Program-made: the position numbers and the translations under genes
Shown here: in pieces, positions 42,789-51,775 of the stretch
Position numbering within the stretch: the stretch's first letter is position 1
How the letters are laid out: every line of letters begins with the position of its first letter
Origin: Paracoccaceae bacterium
GTDB lineage: Bacteria > Pseudomonadota > Alphaproteobacteria > Rhodobacterales > Rhodobacteraceae
NCBI GenBank assembly: GCA_028284705.1
Contig: JANQRE010000013.1
Location: 62,001-126,000, forward strand
DNA length: 64,000 nt
Reading direction: 5' to 3'
The notes under the pieces: model-generated
Database searches by the model: none
What the model saw: the letters and a program-made list of their open reading frames with translations, nothing else
What the model was told of the DNA's origin: nothing

Positions 42789-45323
42789 CTACTCGCTGGT
42801 CCGCAAAACCCGCGCGGGGCGTGCGGCCAGGGGTCCCCAGGCGAAAGCCAGCCCTGCGGCGGTTGTGGCGAATATCCCGCCAAGGATAATCGCCATCGCG
42901 GAATAGGGCTCGAAGGCAAAGTCGGTGTCCATCACAAAGGTCATGATCGCCCAGCTTGCCGCGCCGCCAGCGAGAACCGCGACAAGACCCGCGGAAAGTC
43001 CAAAGATGGCGGAACGCAGCGCGAAGCTCAGCAGAATTGTGCGCCGCGATGCGCCAAGCGTCTTCAGGACCGCGGCCTCATATGTCCGGGCGCGTTCTCC
43101 CGCCGCGGCCGCACCGATCAGGACGATGAGCCCGGTTAGAAGTGTCGCGGCGGCTCCATAGGTGGCGGCCGAAGCGATGCCAGCCAGAACCCCGGCCACA
43201 CGGTCAATCGCATCGCGCACACGAATCATGGTCATGTTCGGCCAGGTGTTTCCGACATCGCGCAACAGACGCGCCTCCGCGTCTGCATCACTGTAAATCG
43301 TCGCGATATGGCTATGCGGAGCGCCGACGAGCGCGGCGGGGTTCATCGACAGGATGAAACCGATGCCAGCGGTCGAAAAATCGACCTCGCGGAAGCTCGT
43401 GATCGTCGCTTCAATGTCTCGTCCTAGGATGTTGACCGTCAGATCATCGCCCAGAGAGAGCCCCATCTCGGCGGCTTCCTCAGCGGCGAAACTGATCTGT
43501 GGCGGGCCCGCATATCCTGCTGGCCACCACTGCCCATAGGTGATCTCTGCCCCTTCGGGCGGCGCAGCGGAATAGGTGATGCCCCGGTCTCCTTGCAGGA
43601 CCCAGTGATCTCCCGCCACGTCGCTGGCGGACCTGCCATTTATGCGCGTGATGACGCCACGCAACATTGGCGCGGTTTCAACATTCGTGACCCCGTCATC
43701 CGCCCGCACACTTGTCAAGAAATCCTCAAGCTGATGGGTTTGGATATCCACAACGAAATAGCTGGGTGCGCGTTCGGGCAGGTTCGTGGCAATTGCTGTG
43801 CGGAAGTTGGTATCGATCTGGCCAATCGCAGACAGAACCGTCAACCCCAGGCCAAGCGACAGGATAACCGGCGCGGCCTCCGATCTTGGCCCGGCGACCG
43901 AGCCAAGCGCCATGCGAAGCGCCGTTCGCCCGCGCATCCGGCGGTTTTGCGACAGCAAGTTCGCCACCCGTCGCGTCGCCAGAGCGATCAACCAGAGCGC
44001 CACAAACGCCACGGCCAATCCACCCGCCGACCACAGCGTCAGGCGCAGAAGCCCCGAAAACCAGGCCGCCACGACAACAAGCACCGCAGTCAGGGCGCAA
44101 ATCAACAGCACAAATCTCAGCTGCGGGCGGGGCAACGTGCTGTCTGTGCCTTGCCGGTAGAGCGCCGAGCCGCGCACCGTTTCGGTCCTTGCCAGCGGCC
44201 AGATGGTGAAGATCGCCGCCGCAAGCGCGCCGTAAATTGCCGCCTCCACCAAGACCGCCGGATAGATGCCGAAGACCGCCGGAACCGGCAGGCGCGCCTC
44301 GATGATCGGCGACAGCGCCAAGGGGATGAGCGATCCGAACAACAGCCCCAATCCGATGCCAAGGGCGGCGACGGCGCCGATCTGAAAGGCGTAGGTTGCG
44401 AAGATCGTGCCGCTGCTCGCGCCGAGGGTTTTCAGCGTCGCGATCGTGTTGGTCTTCTCATCGAGATAGCCGCGCACAGCTGCATAAACACCGACACCTC
44501 CAACGGCCAATCCGGCGAGTCCAACCAGCACCAGAAAGGCGCTCAATCGGTCGACGAATTCCGCAATGCCGGGGGCTCCGTTTCGGGAGTCCCGCCACCG
44601 CAAACCAGCCCCTTCCATGGATTGCTGCGCGCTCGCCTCAAGCGCATCGAGCTCTGCATCCTGGCGTAACTCCAGACGATAGGCGCTTTCGAACAGTGTT
44701 CCGGGTGCCAGCAGACCGGACGCGCTCAAATCCTCGGTCCGAACCAGCGTGCGTGGACCGAGGCCAAATCCGCCGCCTGCATTGTCCGGTTCCCGCTCCA
44801 ACGTGGCCGTCAGCACGAAGTTCTGGCTTCCGAGCGAAAACCTATCGCCAAGCGTCAGTCCCAGGCGGTCGATCAGAACCCCGTCCATGACCGCCCCGGG
44901 GAGACCACCATCCCCGGCTAGGGCCTGATCCAAACCCATGGGCGGCGACAATTGTACGTCCCCGTAAATCGGATAGGCGTTATCAACGCCTTTGACCTGG
45001 GTCAGTCCGCGCTCTGAGGTGCCATCGCGGTTTACCACGGCCATGGAGCGGAAATCCACGATCTCAGAAACCTGCAGCGCGGTCTCCCCCATCCACGCGC
45101 GCTCCACCGCACTGGCAAAGCGATAGGTCAGCGTGATCTCGGCATCGCCACCCAGAAGTGCGGCACCCTCGCGGGACAAGCCGCTCTCGATACTGTCGCG
45201 CACCGTGCCGACGACCGTGATCGCCGCGACACTCAAGGTGAGGCAGATCAGCAGAATGCGAAAACCGCGCACGCCGCCGCGCAACTCGCGGCGGGCAAAT
45301 CTGAGAGCGTTCGTGAAGGTCAC
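42789..45323 (-). CDS. ybbP: ABC transporter permease, FtsX/MacB type (YbbP-like)
   Basis: An 844-residue membrane protein with the duplicated FtsX layout. The N-terminal helix (FRILLICLTLSVAAITVVGT) is followed by a large periplasmic domain, a middle block of helices (about residues 255-450), a second periplasmic domain and three C-terminal helices (from about residue 720). It resembles YbbP rather than LolC/E because of its length and ten-helix pattern. It overlaps the ATPase gene by four bases (ATGA). With the arylesterase divergent from the ATPase, the trio mirrors tesA-ybbA-ybbP of E. coli. The substrate is unknown; envelope-lipid or protein release is a family-based inference. Confidence 0.92.
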   Translation of the reverse strand: MTFTNALRFARRELRGGVRGFRILLICLTLSVAAITVVGTVRDSIESGLSREGAALLGGDAEITLTYRFASAVERAWMGETALQVSEIVDFRSMAVVNRDGTSERGLTQVKGVDNAYPIYGDVQLSPPMGLDQALAGDGGLPGAVMDGVLIDRLGLTLGDRFSLGSQNFVLTATLEREPDNAGGGFGLGPRTLVRTEDLSASGLLAPGTLFESAYRLELRQDAELDALEASAQQSMEGAGLRWRDSRNGAPGIAEFVDRLSAFLVLVGLAGLAVGGVGVYAAVRGYLDEKTNTIATLKTLGASSGTIFATYAFQIGAVAALGIGLGLLFGSLIPLALSPIIEARLPVPAVFGIYPAVLVEAAIYGALAAAIFTIWPLARTETVRGSALYRQGTDSTLPRPQLRFVLLICALTAVLVVVAAWFSGLLRLTLWSAGGLAVAFVALWLIALATRRVANLLSQNRRMRGRTALRMALGSVAGPRSEAAPVILSLGLGLTVLSAIGQIDTNFRTAIATNLPERAPSYFVVDIQTHQLEDFLTSVRADDGVTNVETAPMLRGVITRINGRSASDVAGDHWVLQGDRGITYSAAPPEGAEITYGQWWPAGYAGPPQISFAAEEAAEMGLSLGDDLTVNILGRDIEATITSFREVDFSTAGIGFILSMNPAALVGAPHSHIATIYSDADAEARLLRDVGNTWPNMTMIRVRDAIDRVAGVLAGIASAATYGAAATLLTGLIVLIGAAAAGERARTYEAAVLKTLGASRRTILLSFALRSAIFGLSAGLVAVLAGGAASWAIMTFVMDTDFAFEPYSAMAIILGGIFATTAAGLAFAWGPLAARPARVLRTSE

Positions 45324-45985
45324 GCGGCGATCCGCCCGTCGGCCAGACGGATCGTCCGGTCGCAGCGCGCCGCCAGTTCCGGAGCATGGGTCACGAGCAC
45401 AAGCGTGCTGGCATGGCGGTCTCTAAGCGCGAAGAGCGCATCCATGATCACCTCGCCATTGCTTGCATCCAGATTCCCCGTAGGTTCATCGGCCAACAGA
45501 ATGTCGGGACGCGGCGCGGCGGCGCGAGCAAGCGCGACGCGCTGCTGCTCGCCACCAGAGAGTTGGGCGGGGTAGTGATGCAGGCGGTCCGCAAGCCCGA
45601 CGGCCTCCAATTCCGAGGTCGCCCGCTCGAACGCGTCGCTCTTCCCGGCCAGTTCCAGAGGCGTTGCGACGTTCTCCAACGCCGTCATTGTCGGGATCAG
45701 GTGGAAGGATTGGAACACGATCCCCATGTGATCTCTGCGAAACCGGGCCAGCGCGTCCTCTCCCATTGCCGTCATGTCATTGCCGAGCACATCAACGCGG
45801 CCCCCGGTTGCCAACTCCAAACCGGCCACTAACATGAGAAGTGAGGACTTGCCCGAACCGGATGGTCCGATCAGTCCCACGGTTTCCTGCTTATCGATAG
45901 AGAGATCAATGCCGCGCAAAATTTCGACACGCCCGACATTGCCGTCCAAAGCCAGTTGCGCGTTTTCGAGCGTGATGACAGCCAT
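45320..45985 (-). CDS. ybbA: ABC transporter ATP-binding protein (YbbA-like)
   Basis: A 221-residue ATPase of the MacB/LolD group: Walker A GLIGPSGSGKSSLL, Q-loop VFQSFHLIPTM, signature LSGGEQQRVALARA, Walker B DILLADEPTGNLD, and H-loop LVTHAPELAARC. The start at 45985 follows GGAG; a longer frame upstream runs into the divergent arylesterase gene. It energises the YbbP-like permease. Confidence 0.95.
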   Translation of the reverse strand: MAVITLENAQLALDGNVGRVEILRGIDLSIDKQETVGLIGPSGSGKSSLLMLVAGLELATGGRVDVLGNDMTAMGEDALARFRRDHMGIVFQSFHLIPTMTALENVATPLELAGKSDAFERATSELEAVGLADRLHHYPAQLSGGEQQRVALARAAAPRPDILLADEPTGNLDASNGEVIMDALFALRDRHASTLVLVTHAPELAARCDRTIRLADGRIAA

Positions 45986-46007
45986 TTGGAAACTCCGGCA
46001 GCGCAGG

Positions 46008-46661
46008 GTGTCTCCCGGATATGGGGCCCGCAAGGCAATACTCAAGTTTGCTTTGATATTTGGGCTGATGGCAGGCCCGGCGACGTCCGAGACGAAGGTG
46101 GTCGCCATGCTTGGAGACTCCTTGACGCAAGGCTACGGCCTGCCGGTCGAAGACGGGTTGGTGCCAACTCTGCAGAGATGGCTCACCGAGCGAGGCGCTG
46201 ATGTCCGGCTGATAAATGCAGGTGTGAGCGGCGACACAACAGCCGGAGGCGCTGCACGTATCGACTGGACTTTGACACCGGATGTCGATGGGCTGATCGT
46301 GTCGCTCGGGGCCAATGACATGCTGCGCGGCCTGCCACCGGAAGACGCGCGGCAAAATCTGAAGGAAATCCTCCTGGCTGCAAAAGACCGCGACGTTCAG
46401 ACGATGCTGATCGGGTTTCCAGCGCCGCTGAACTATGGCGCAGAGTACAAGTCAGCCTTCGGCACCACCTATGTGACGCTTGCCACCGAGTTCGAGGTGG
46501 TTTTCCTCCGCAACCTCCTCGCCCCGATCCAGACGGCGGAAGGTCCGAACACGGACTACCTACAAAGCGATCAATTGCATCCAAACGCCGAGGGCGTCGC
46601 ATTGATCGTGGAGGACCTAGGTCCGCGCGTGCTCGACCTGCTGGCGCGCATCGAAGGCTGA
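46008..46661 (+). CDS. tesA: Secreted SGNH arylesterase/lysophospholipase (TesA-like)
   Basis: A 217-residue hydrolase: signal segment ARKAILKFALIFGLMAGPA, block I GDSLTQGYG with the nucleophile serine, block II glycine in NAGVSGDTT, block III GANDMLRG with the oxyanion asparagine, and block V DQLHPNAEG with the catalytic Asp and His. This is the periplasmic TesA/arylesterase family. The GTG at 46008 is chosen because it retains a full signal peptide; no strong ribosome site is seen. Its start is 22 nt from that of ybbA on the other strand, so the two share one regulatory gap. Confidence 0.92.
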   Translation: MSPGYGARKAILKFALIFGLMAGPATSETKVVAMLGDSLTQGYGLPVEDGLVPTLQRWLTERGADVRLINAGVSGDTTAGGAARIDWTLTPDVDGLIVSLGANDMLRGLPPEDARQNLKEILLAAKDRDVQTMLIGFPAPLNYGAEYKSAFGTTYVTLATEFEVVFLRNLLAPIQTAEGPNTDYLQSDQLHPNAEGVALIVEDLGPRVLDLLARIEG

Positions 46662-47020
46662 CTTTCTTTCTGCAATATTGCCCAGGTTGCAATCCAAGCT
46701 GCAACGAAGGGAAGAACCATCAAGCTTGCCAGGAAGAGACAGTTCCCTGAGGTCCGTTCACAGCACACCGATTCTTGGCCCCTAGCAGAGATTTATTGCG
46801 GTCCCAAAAGTCGAAATGACTAGCGGGCAATGAGATACAGCAGTCTTGGACACCTGATGGCGCTGTTGCCGCCCGTTTCCTCGTATTTGCGTTTCCAAGG
46901 CAGCTTGAGAGTCGCGTCGGTTCAGCAAACGGTATGTTGACAGTCGCTGCTCTCTGTATTATTTATTAACTGATAAATAAAGGATTGCTCTTTGTTTCCA
47001 TGCTTTGAATGGAGGAGAAA
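46662..47020. other. Intergenic region with one TetR-type operator
   Basis: About 360 nt without a supportable gene. A 65-codon minus-strand frame (46571-46768) is mostly antisense to the esterase. The region upstream of 47021 carries the AT-rich palindrome described separately and must hold the monooxygenase promoter. Confidence 0.6.
46960..46979. promoter_or_regulatory. Operator 1 (20-bp AT-rich palindrome)
   Basis: TATTTATTAACTGATAAATA, with perfect outer arms TATTTAT/ATAAATA, lies 41 nt before the monooxygenase start. It differs at one position from the site at 51143-51162. Confidence 0.8.
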
Positions 47021-48226
47021 ATGAAAGGACGCGCGATTGTCATTGGGGGATCCATCGGAGGTCTCTTCACTGCTGCCTTGCTGCGAAAAGAAGGTTGGGA
47101 CGTAAACGTTTACGAACGGGTCGATGTGGAATTGGCGGGCCGAGGAGCAGGGATTGTCACCCATCAACCATTACTTGATGCACTCGAGGCATCCGGTGCG
47201 GGAACTGAGGCACTCGGCGTCGTGAGCCAGAACCGAACGGCCTATGACAGAGCTGGAAACGTAACACACCAGTTTGAATTCCCGCAGCTCGTAACATCCT
47301 GGGACAGGCTGCAAAACCTGACCCGTGCGACGATCCCCGATGATCACTACCATCTCGATCACTGGCTTGTCCGGTACGAGGAAACCGGCGACGGCGTTCG
47401 GGCATTCTTCAAAAACGGTCATGTCGATGAAGCCGATCTGATTGTGGGTGCCGACGGTTTTCGGTCCGGCGTCCGCGGACAGTTATTCCCTGACGTTCAG
47501 CCGGAATATGCGGGATATGTCGTTTGGCGAGGTGTCGCCAATGAAGCCGATCTGCCGCAGGACATTCAGGACTCGGTTTTCAAGGATTTCGGCTTCTTCC
47601 TTCCAGACGGCGATGGGGAAGTTATCGGCTATCCGATTGCAGGGACCGACAACAACTTGGAGGTCGGTCAGCGACGTTACAACTGGGTTTGGTATCGGGT
47701 CGTTGATCAGGATGCGTTGGCCGACATACTCACTGATGAGAGCGGTGTGACCCACGACATCTCGATCCCTCCGCCTCTGATCCGCAGAGATGTGATCGCG
47801 CAGTTGCGCGAGGATGCGCATCGCGCGCTTGCCCCCCAATTTTCGGCGATCCTGGATCACGTGAAAGCGCCGTTTTTCACGCCGATTTATGATCACGCAT
47901 CGCCGGCCATGACTTCAGGGCGGGTCGCCATGGTCGGTGATGCGGCCTTTGTTGCGCGACCGCATATCGGTGCAGGCGTGACCAAAGCGGCCGAAGACGC
48001 ACATGCGTTAGCGCGCGCTCTGGGCAAGGCTTCGAGTGTCGAGGAGGCACTCAAAGCCTACGATGCGGAGCGGCACAGTATTGACCAGATTGCCTATGAA
48101 CGTGCGCAGTACCTGGGCGAATATCTGATGCCGAAATACAAAACCGAGGAAGAGAAGGCAGCCTGGGCGCGGCATCACAACATCGAGACGATCATGCGAG
48201 ATACGGCGGTGCTGAACTTCTATTGA
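47021..48226 (+). CDS. FAD-dependent aromatic ring monooxygenase (2,6-dihydroxypyridine hydroxylase-like)
   Basis: A 401-residue flavoprotein of the PHBH class. The dinucleotide-binding loop is VIGGSIGGLFTAALLRKEGW ending in VYER, the DG motif is DLIVGADGFRS, and the GD motif is VAMVGDAAFVARPHIGAG. The N-terminal pattern with GRGAGIVTH is typical of 2,6-dihydroxypyridine 3-monooxygenases and relatives acting on electron-rich N-heteroaromatics. The start at 47021 follows GGAGGAG. The upstream operator places it in the TetR regulon. The true substrate is not known. Confidence 0.88.
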   Translation: MKGRAIVIGGSIGGLFTAALLRKEGWDVNVYERVDVELAGRGAGIVTHQPLLDALEASGAGTEALGVVSQNRTAYDRAGNVTHQFEFPQLVTSWDRLQNLTRATIPDDHYHLDHWLVRYEETGDGVRAFFKNGHVDEADLIVGADGFRSGVRGQLFPDVQPEYAGYVVWRGVANEADLPQDIQDSVFKDFGFFLPDGDGEVIGYPIAGTDNNLEVGQRRYNWVWYRVVDQDALADILTDESGVTHDISIPPPLIRRDVIAQLREDAHRALAPQFSAILDHVKAPFFTPIYDHASPAMTSGRVAMVGDAAFVARPHIGAGVTKAAEDAHALARALGKASSVEEALKAYDAERHSIDQIAYERAQYLGEYLMPKYKTEEEKAAWARHHNIETIMRDTAVLNFY

Positions 48227-48252
48227 GAGACAGCAATACCAAGTCAAAAAAG

Positions 48253-48283
48253 AAAAGCGCCGGGATGTCCCCGGCGCCTTTTA
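48253..48283. terminator. Bidirectional terminator between convergent genes
   Basis: GCGCCGGG and CCCGGCGC form an 8-bp stem with a 5-nt loop, flanked by AAAA on the left and TTTT on the right, so it works for the monooxygenase and for the cupin gene. Confidence 0.92.
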
Positions 48284-48315
48284 TTATGAGCTGGTCCGAA
48301 GTTCGTGCAACGAGC

Positions 48316-48744
48316 TTACGCCACTTCCTTCAGTCTTGGCACATCTGCGGAAAGCACATGCGGTGTATTGGGACTGTCGAGATGTTCGACAGTTACGAAA
48401 CTCAGGTCCGTATCGCCGATATTCTCGAGATCGTGGATCATGTAGTCGCCCTCTCCATAAGAATAGTGACGTGTTGTTCCAGCGGCATATTCACTTTCGA
48501 CAATGCTACCGTCCTGCATGTGAGACCGTGAACGTCCGGGCGTTAGCGCGCTCCAGAAATAATTGAGCACATGGTGGTGAAACCCGATCCGCTCGCCTGG
48601 TGCGAGGCGGATTTGCCAGACGCGTACCTTGTCAGTTTCTGACACCAGTATATGCCCAACCTGGCCATTGCCCCAGGCGGCCTTAAACTCCTCAATGCGG
48701 TCGCGCGGCCAATCGAAGCTATCCGGGTCGCAATGTTTGGACAT
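48316..48744 (-). CDS. Single-domain cupin protein
   Basis: A 142-residue cupin. The first metal-binding motif is GERIGFHHHVLNYFWSALTPG (three histidines, with no glutamate at the usual spacing); the second is less clear, around ENIGDTDLSFVTVEHLDSP. Several cupins of this size open or isomerise ring-cleavage intermediates; this one could act after the monooxygenase or be a sensor, and the data do not decide. GGAGG lies 6-10 nt before the ATG at 48744. It is divergent from tetR across operator 2. Confidence 0.82.
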   Translation of the reverse strand: MSKHCDPDSFDWPRDRIEEFKAAWGNGQVGHILVSETDKVRVWQIRLAPGERIGFHHHVLNYFWSALTPGRSRSHMQDGSIVESEYAAGTTRHYSYGEGDYMIHDLENIGDTDLSFVTVEHLDSPNTPHVLSADVPRLKEVA

Positions 48745-48774
48745 TTGAACCTCCATTTCTTTCATAGCCAGCTT

Positions 48775-48794
48775 AATTTATCGATTGATAATTG
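48775..48794. promoter_or_regulatory. Operator 2 (diverged copy)
   Basis: AATTTATCGATTGATAATTG matches the site at 51143-51162 at 15 of 20 positions. It lies between the divergent starts of the cupin gene and tetR, where an autoregulatory site is expected. Confidence 0.65.
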
Positions 48795-48833
48795 TAAAGA
48801 GCACAACTAGGGTAGATATCAAAGGAGACCGCG

Positions 48834-49496
48834 ATGCCCGAAGACGCAGCGACGCCGAAGAAAAGAAAGAGATACTCACCGGAAGAACGGCGGCGCATGA
48901 TTGTCGAGGGCGCGATAGAGTTCTTTGCCGAGAACGGATTTGATGGCTCCACGCACCAGCTCGCAAAGTATATCGGCGTTACTCAGCCACTGATTTATCA
49001 GTACTTTCCGAGCAAAGAAGATCTGATCGAGGCGGTCTATTCGGAACTCTTCCAAGGACGCTGGAATGATGAATGGGACGGAATCCTGGCGGATCGGTCG
49101 CGGTCCCTTGAAGATCGGCTGACGGATTTTTACCAGCGCTATTGCGCCGTCATTCACGCGCCTGATTGGATCCGCGTCTTCCTCTATTCAGGCCTGAAAG
49201 AGATGGACATCACCCAGCGCTACGCTCCGCTTGTCGAGGAACGGGCAATTCGTCGAATTTGTATTGAAGCGCGCGATGCGTTCGGCCTTCCCGGCCTTGA
49301 TAAAGTGCCGCTTTCGCATGAAGAGTTCGAGGCGGCGTGGATGCTTCATGGCGGGATTTTCTACTACGGTGTAAGGCGTTTTGTTTATCGTGTGCCAGTC
49401 GAAGCGAGCACCGAGAAGCTGATCAACGCCAGTGTAAAACTCTATCTCGAAGGTGTCGGCGGCGTCGCGAAATCAATCGGCCTGAGCGTGAGCTAA
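48834..49496 (+). CDS. TetR-family transcriptional regulator
   Basis: A 220-residue regulator. A basic N-terminal arm (KKRKRYSPEERRRM) is followed by the TetR helix-turn-helix: IVEGAIEFFAENGFDGSTHQ, LAKYIGVTQPLIYQYFPSKE and DLIEAVYSE. The rest is the all-helical ligand and dimer domain. AAAGGAG is 7 nt upstream. Three similar palindromes around it fit a local repressor released by a pathway substrate. Its last codon overlaps the convergent ydcZ-type gene. Confidence 0.94.
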   Translation: MPEDAATPKKRKRYSPEERRRMIVEGAIEFFAENGFDGSTHQLAKYIGVTQPLIYQYFPSKEDLIEAVYSELFQGRWNDEWDGILADRSRSLEDRLTDFYQRYCAVIHAPDWIRVFLYSGLKEMDITQRYAPLVEERAIRRICIEARDAFGLPGLDKVPLSHEEFEAAWMLHGGIFYYGVRRFVYRVPVEASTEKLINASVKLYLEGVGGVAKSIGLSVS

Positions 49497-49948
49497 AGCC
49501 CTCGGATCAACCACAGACCAGCGAAAATCAAAACCACACCCGACACTCGTTGCAAAGTAATGGGATCGATCGGCACGCCGAGCCAACCGTTGTGATCCAT
49601 GGCGGTCGATACAATAATCTGACCGAACAGAACGGCGGCAACGAACACGCCGGCCCCGATCTTGGGGACGACAAATGTGGACGTTGCGACAAAGAGCGCT
49701 CCCAGAAGACCGCCCGTCCAACAGATCATTGGAACTTCTTTCAAATCCGCGAGCCGTGGCCATTTTTCAAGCGTTAGGGCCGCCAAACCAAGCAGGAAAA
49801 CTGTGGATACAATGACCGAGATGAGCGCGGCCCAAATCGCTGTGCTGTCGACTTTGCCTGCAAGTTTCGCGTTCAATGCAAACTGGATGGGCAAGAGACC
49901 ACCGGCGGCTATCGTCATGCCAACAAGGAACGGAAAGCTGGTGTTCAC
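49493..49948 (-). CDS. YdcZ-type DMT-family transporter
   Basis: A 151-residue membrane protein with about five helices, the length of the DUF606/YdcZ half-transporters: NTSFPFLVGMTIAAGGLLPI, QFALNAKLAGKVDS, WTGGLLGALFVATSTFVVPK, IGAGVFVAAVLFGQI, LQRVSGVVLIFAGLWLI. The GTG start at 49948 is preceded by AAGGAG; a longer upstream frame would overlap dctP and is rejected. It lies 73 nt downstream of dctP on the same strand, and may move the same compound or a product. Stop codons overlap with convergent tetR. Confidence 0.85.
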   Translation of the reverse strand: MNTSFPFLVGMTIAAGGLLPIQFALNAKLAGKVDSTAIWAALISVIVSTVFLLGLAALTLEKWPRLADLKEVPMICWTGGLLGALFVATSTFVVPKIGAGVFVAAVLFGQIIVSTAMDHNGWLGVPIDPITLQRVSGVVLIFAGLWLIRGL

Positions 49949-50021
49949 GTCGAGGACTCCTTCAGAAAAAAAGGCGGCGTGCTGAGTGAGTGCAGCCGCC
50001 GCCGTCATTCGCTTGGAGAGA

Positions 50022-51104
50022 TCAGTTGATCTCGTACCGAACCGGCAGAGAATAGCCGTCCTCTTCGAGGAACTTGATATAGTCCTGGAAAATGCCAGTC
50101 CCGTCAAAGCCAGCTTCCGTAACTTTCTGAGCCATTTCGTTCGGCCAATCGGCCAGTTTCTCGGCCCAGGCGATACGCTGACCCTGCGGTAGCACAGTGA
50201 TGACGGCACCCGCCTCTTCCAGCTTGGCAAGTCCCGCCTTGTTTGCGTCATCCAGTGCTTCGGCCACCTTAACCTCATATTCTGACGCGACCTCTTGGAT
50301 GATGGTCAAAACTTCGGGCGGCAGTTTCGCTTTGGTGCGGTTGTTGATCATCATGCCATTGACCATGACGGCACCGATGTCGATCACTTTGTAGTGCGGC
50401 GCGACCTCGTGAAATTTGAAACCGAAGTAGCTGCCCGGAAACATCAGCATCCCTTCAAAGACGCCGGTTGCGACGGCTGAATACATCTCGTTGAGGCTCG
50501 TCTGAACCACGGTGGCTCCCGTTCCCTCAAGCCAGGGAAGGTTCGGACCAGCACCGCCGATCTTGTGACCGGCAAGCTCGGCGACTTCGTTCCACTCGAA
50601 GCTGGTCCCGAGGTTGTAGTTGTCATAGCCCGTCAGCGCGAGAAGTGTCTGGCCATAATTGTCCTCGAAATGCGTGGCAAGTTGCGGATGCGCGTCATAG
50701 ACCTTCCGCGTCACACGCAATTGCTGAACGGCCGAGGGCGTCGAGAAGGGCACATAGTAGTTCAGATTCTGCGCGAAGGCCTTGGTCGGCTCAAAACAGA
50801 AACATGTGTGGCCGATGTCGAGGATACCGCGCTGCGTCGCTTCCAGAACCTCCGGCAGTTTGGCGATTGTGCCGCCATAGGCCTCGATGAACCGGATCTT
50901 GTGGTTGGTCTCCTCTTCCACGCGGCGCGTAACTTCAGGCACGAAGAACTCGGATGTCAGGCGCACGTAAGCCACTGGACCTTCCGGGTGGCCGGCACCG
51001 ATTCTGAGCGTGATGTTGTCGGCATTTGACTGAGTCGCCGCCAAAGCGAGGGCTAGTCCGCCGATCAGTGCCTTTCCGTAAGTCATTGTTTTGTTGATGA
51101 ACAT
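50022..51104 (-). CDS. dctP: TRAP transporter solute-binding protein DctP
   Basis: A 360-residue periplasmic receptor. A signal peptide (KALIGGLALALAATQSNA) is followed by LRIGAGHPEGPVAYVRLTSE. A conserved carboxylate-binding-type region occurs around GAGPNLPWLEGTGATVVQT, and IDIGAVMVNGMMINNR is near the hinge. It delivers an organic acid or similar anion to DctQM. GGAGGAG precedes ATG 51104. It is divergent from dctQM with operator 3 in the 131-nt gap. Confidence 0.93.
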   Translation of the reverse strand: MFINKTMTYGKALIGGLALALAATQSNADNITLRIGAGHPEGPVAYVRLTSEFFVPEVTRRVEEETNHKIRFIEAYGGTIAKLPEVLEATQRGILDIGHTCFCFEPTKAFAQNLNYYVPFSTPSAVQQLRVTRKVYDAHPQLATHFEDNYGQTLLALTGYDNYNLGTSFEWNEVAELAGHKIGGAGPNLPWLEGTGATVVQTSLNEMYSAVATGVFEGMLMFPGSYFGFKFHEVAPHYKVIDIGAVMVNGMMINNRTKAKLPPEVLTIIQEVASEYEVKVAEALDDANKAGLAKLEEAGAVITVLPQGQRIAWAEKLADWPNEMAQKVTEAGFDGTGIFQDYIKFLEEDGYSLPVRYEIN

Positions 51105-51142
51105 TTCGATCTCCTCCGAAACATATAGATTGTGCTTGCTTT

Positions 51143-51162
51143 TATTTATTAATTGATAAATA
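51143..51162. promoter_or_regulatory. Operator 3 (20-bp AT-rich palindrome)
   Basis: TATTTATTAATTGATAAATA, a near-perfect palindrome in the gap between divergent dctP and dctQ. It differs from operator 1 by a single base, although the two sites are over 4 kb apart. Confidence 0.82.
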
Positions 51163-51235
51163 GTGATCGCCAACCAATCTGTCAATCGTTTCAGACCATG
51201 GCGCAAAAGCGGTGATCGAGCCGTAGGAGGAGCAA

Positions 51236-51775
51236 ATGGGCCAAATCATCGGAAAGTCGGCAAGCTGGCTAAACGGCCTTGCGACCCTCTGGGCCTTTCT
51301 GCTCGCAGTGCTCATCCTCGCAGACGTGATTGGACGGTCATTCTTCGGTCAACCGCTTCAAGGCACCAAGGAGATTGTTGCCAATTCCATCGTCGCGATT
51401 GTCTTTCTTCAGTTCCCCTTGGCAGTGCGCGACAAGGCGTTCCTGCGCACAACACTTGTCTATGATGTACTGCCGCGCATCCTCCAAAAACTTGTGGACT
51501 CCGCTGGCTTCCTGATCGGCTTCGCCTTCTTCGCGGCAATGGCCTGGGGCGGCTGGGAAGACATGATCATCGGCTGGCAAATCGGCGAGTTTGAAGGCGA
51601 AGGCGCATTTCGAGTTCCGGTTTATCCAGTGCGCACGATCATTGTCGTCCTGTCCGCGATCTGCGCGGCGGGCTTCCTAATCCAAATTTTTGCAACACTC
51701 ACCGACAAATCAGGTGAATACGAAGTGGTTTCCAAAGAGGCCGGAGACACGTCCTCACAGGAGGCCAAATCATGA
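51236..51775 (+). CDS. dctQ: TRAP transporter small membrane subunit DctQ
   Basis: A 179-residue protein with four transmembrane helices (about residues 16-35, 48-66, 86-106, 128-150) and the family motif LADVIGRSFFG. GGAGGAG lies upstream of the ATG. Its stop codon overlaps the dctM start (ATGA). It opens the five-gene run dctQ-dctM-thioesterase-LVIVD-dehydrogenase. Confidence 0.94.
   Translation: MGQIIGKSASWLNGLATLWAFLLAVLILADVIGRSFFGQPLQGTKEIVANSIVAIVFLQFPLAVRDKAFLRTTLVYDVLPRILQKLVDSAGFLIGFAFFAAMAWGGWEDMIIGWQIGEFEGEGAFRVPVYPVRTIIVVLSAICAAGFLIQIFATLTDKSGEYEVVSKEAGDTSSQEAKS

Noticed and set aside
46571-46768. 65-codon minus-strand frame with a hydrophobic stretch after the arylesterase gene
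   Set aside because: About half of it is antisense to the esterase, and no ribosome site is present; a real small membrane protein is not excluded but not supported.
49493-50278. YdcZ-type protein with a 110-residue N-terminal extension
   Set aside because: The extension is antisense-free but overlaps dctP in another frame and is not membrane-like; a GTG with AAGGAG at 49948 gives the family length.
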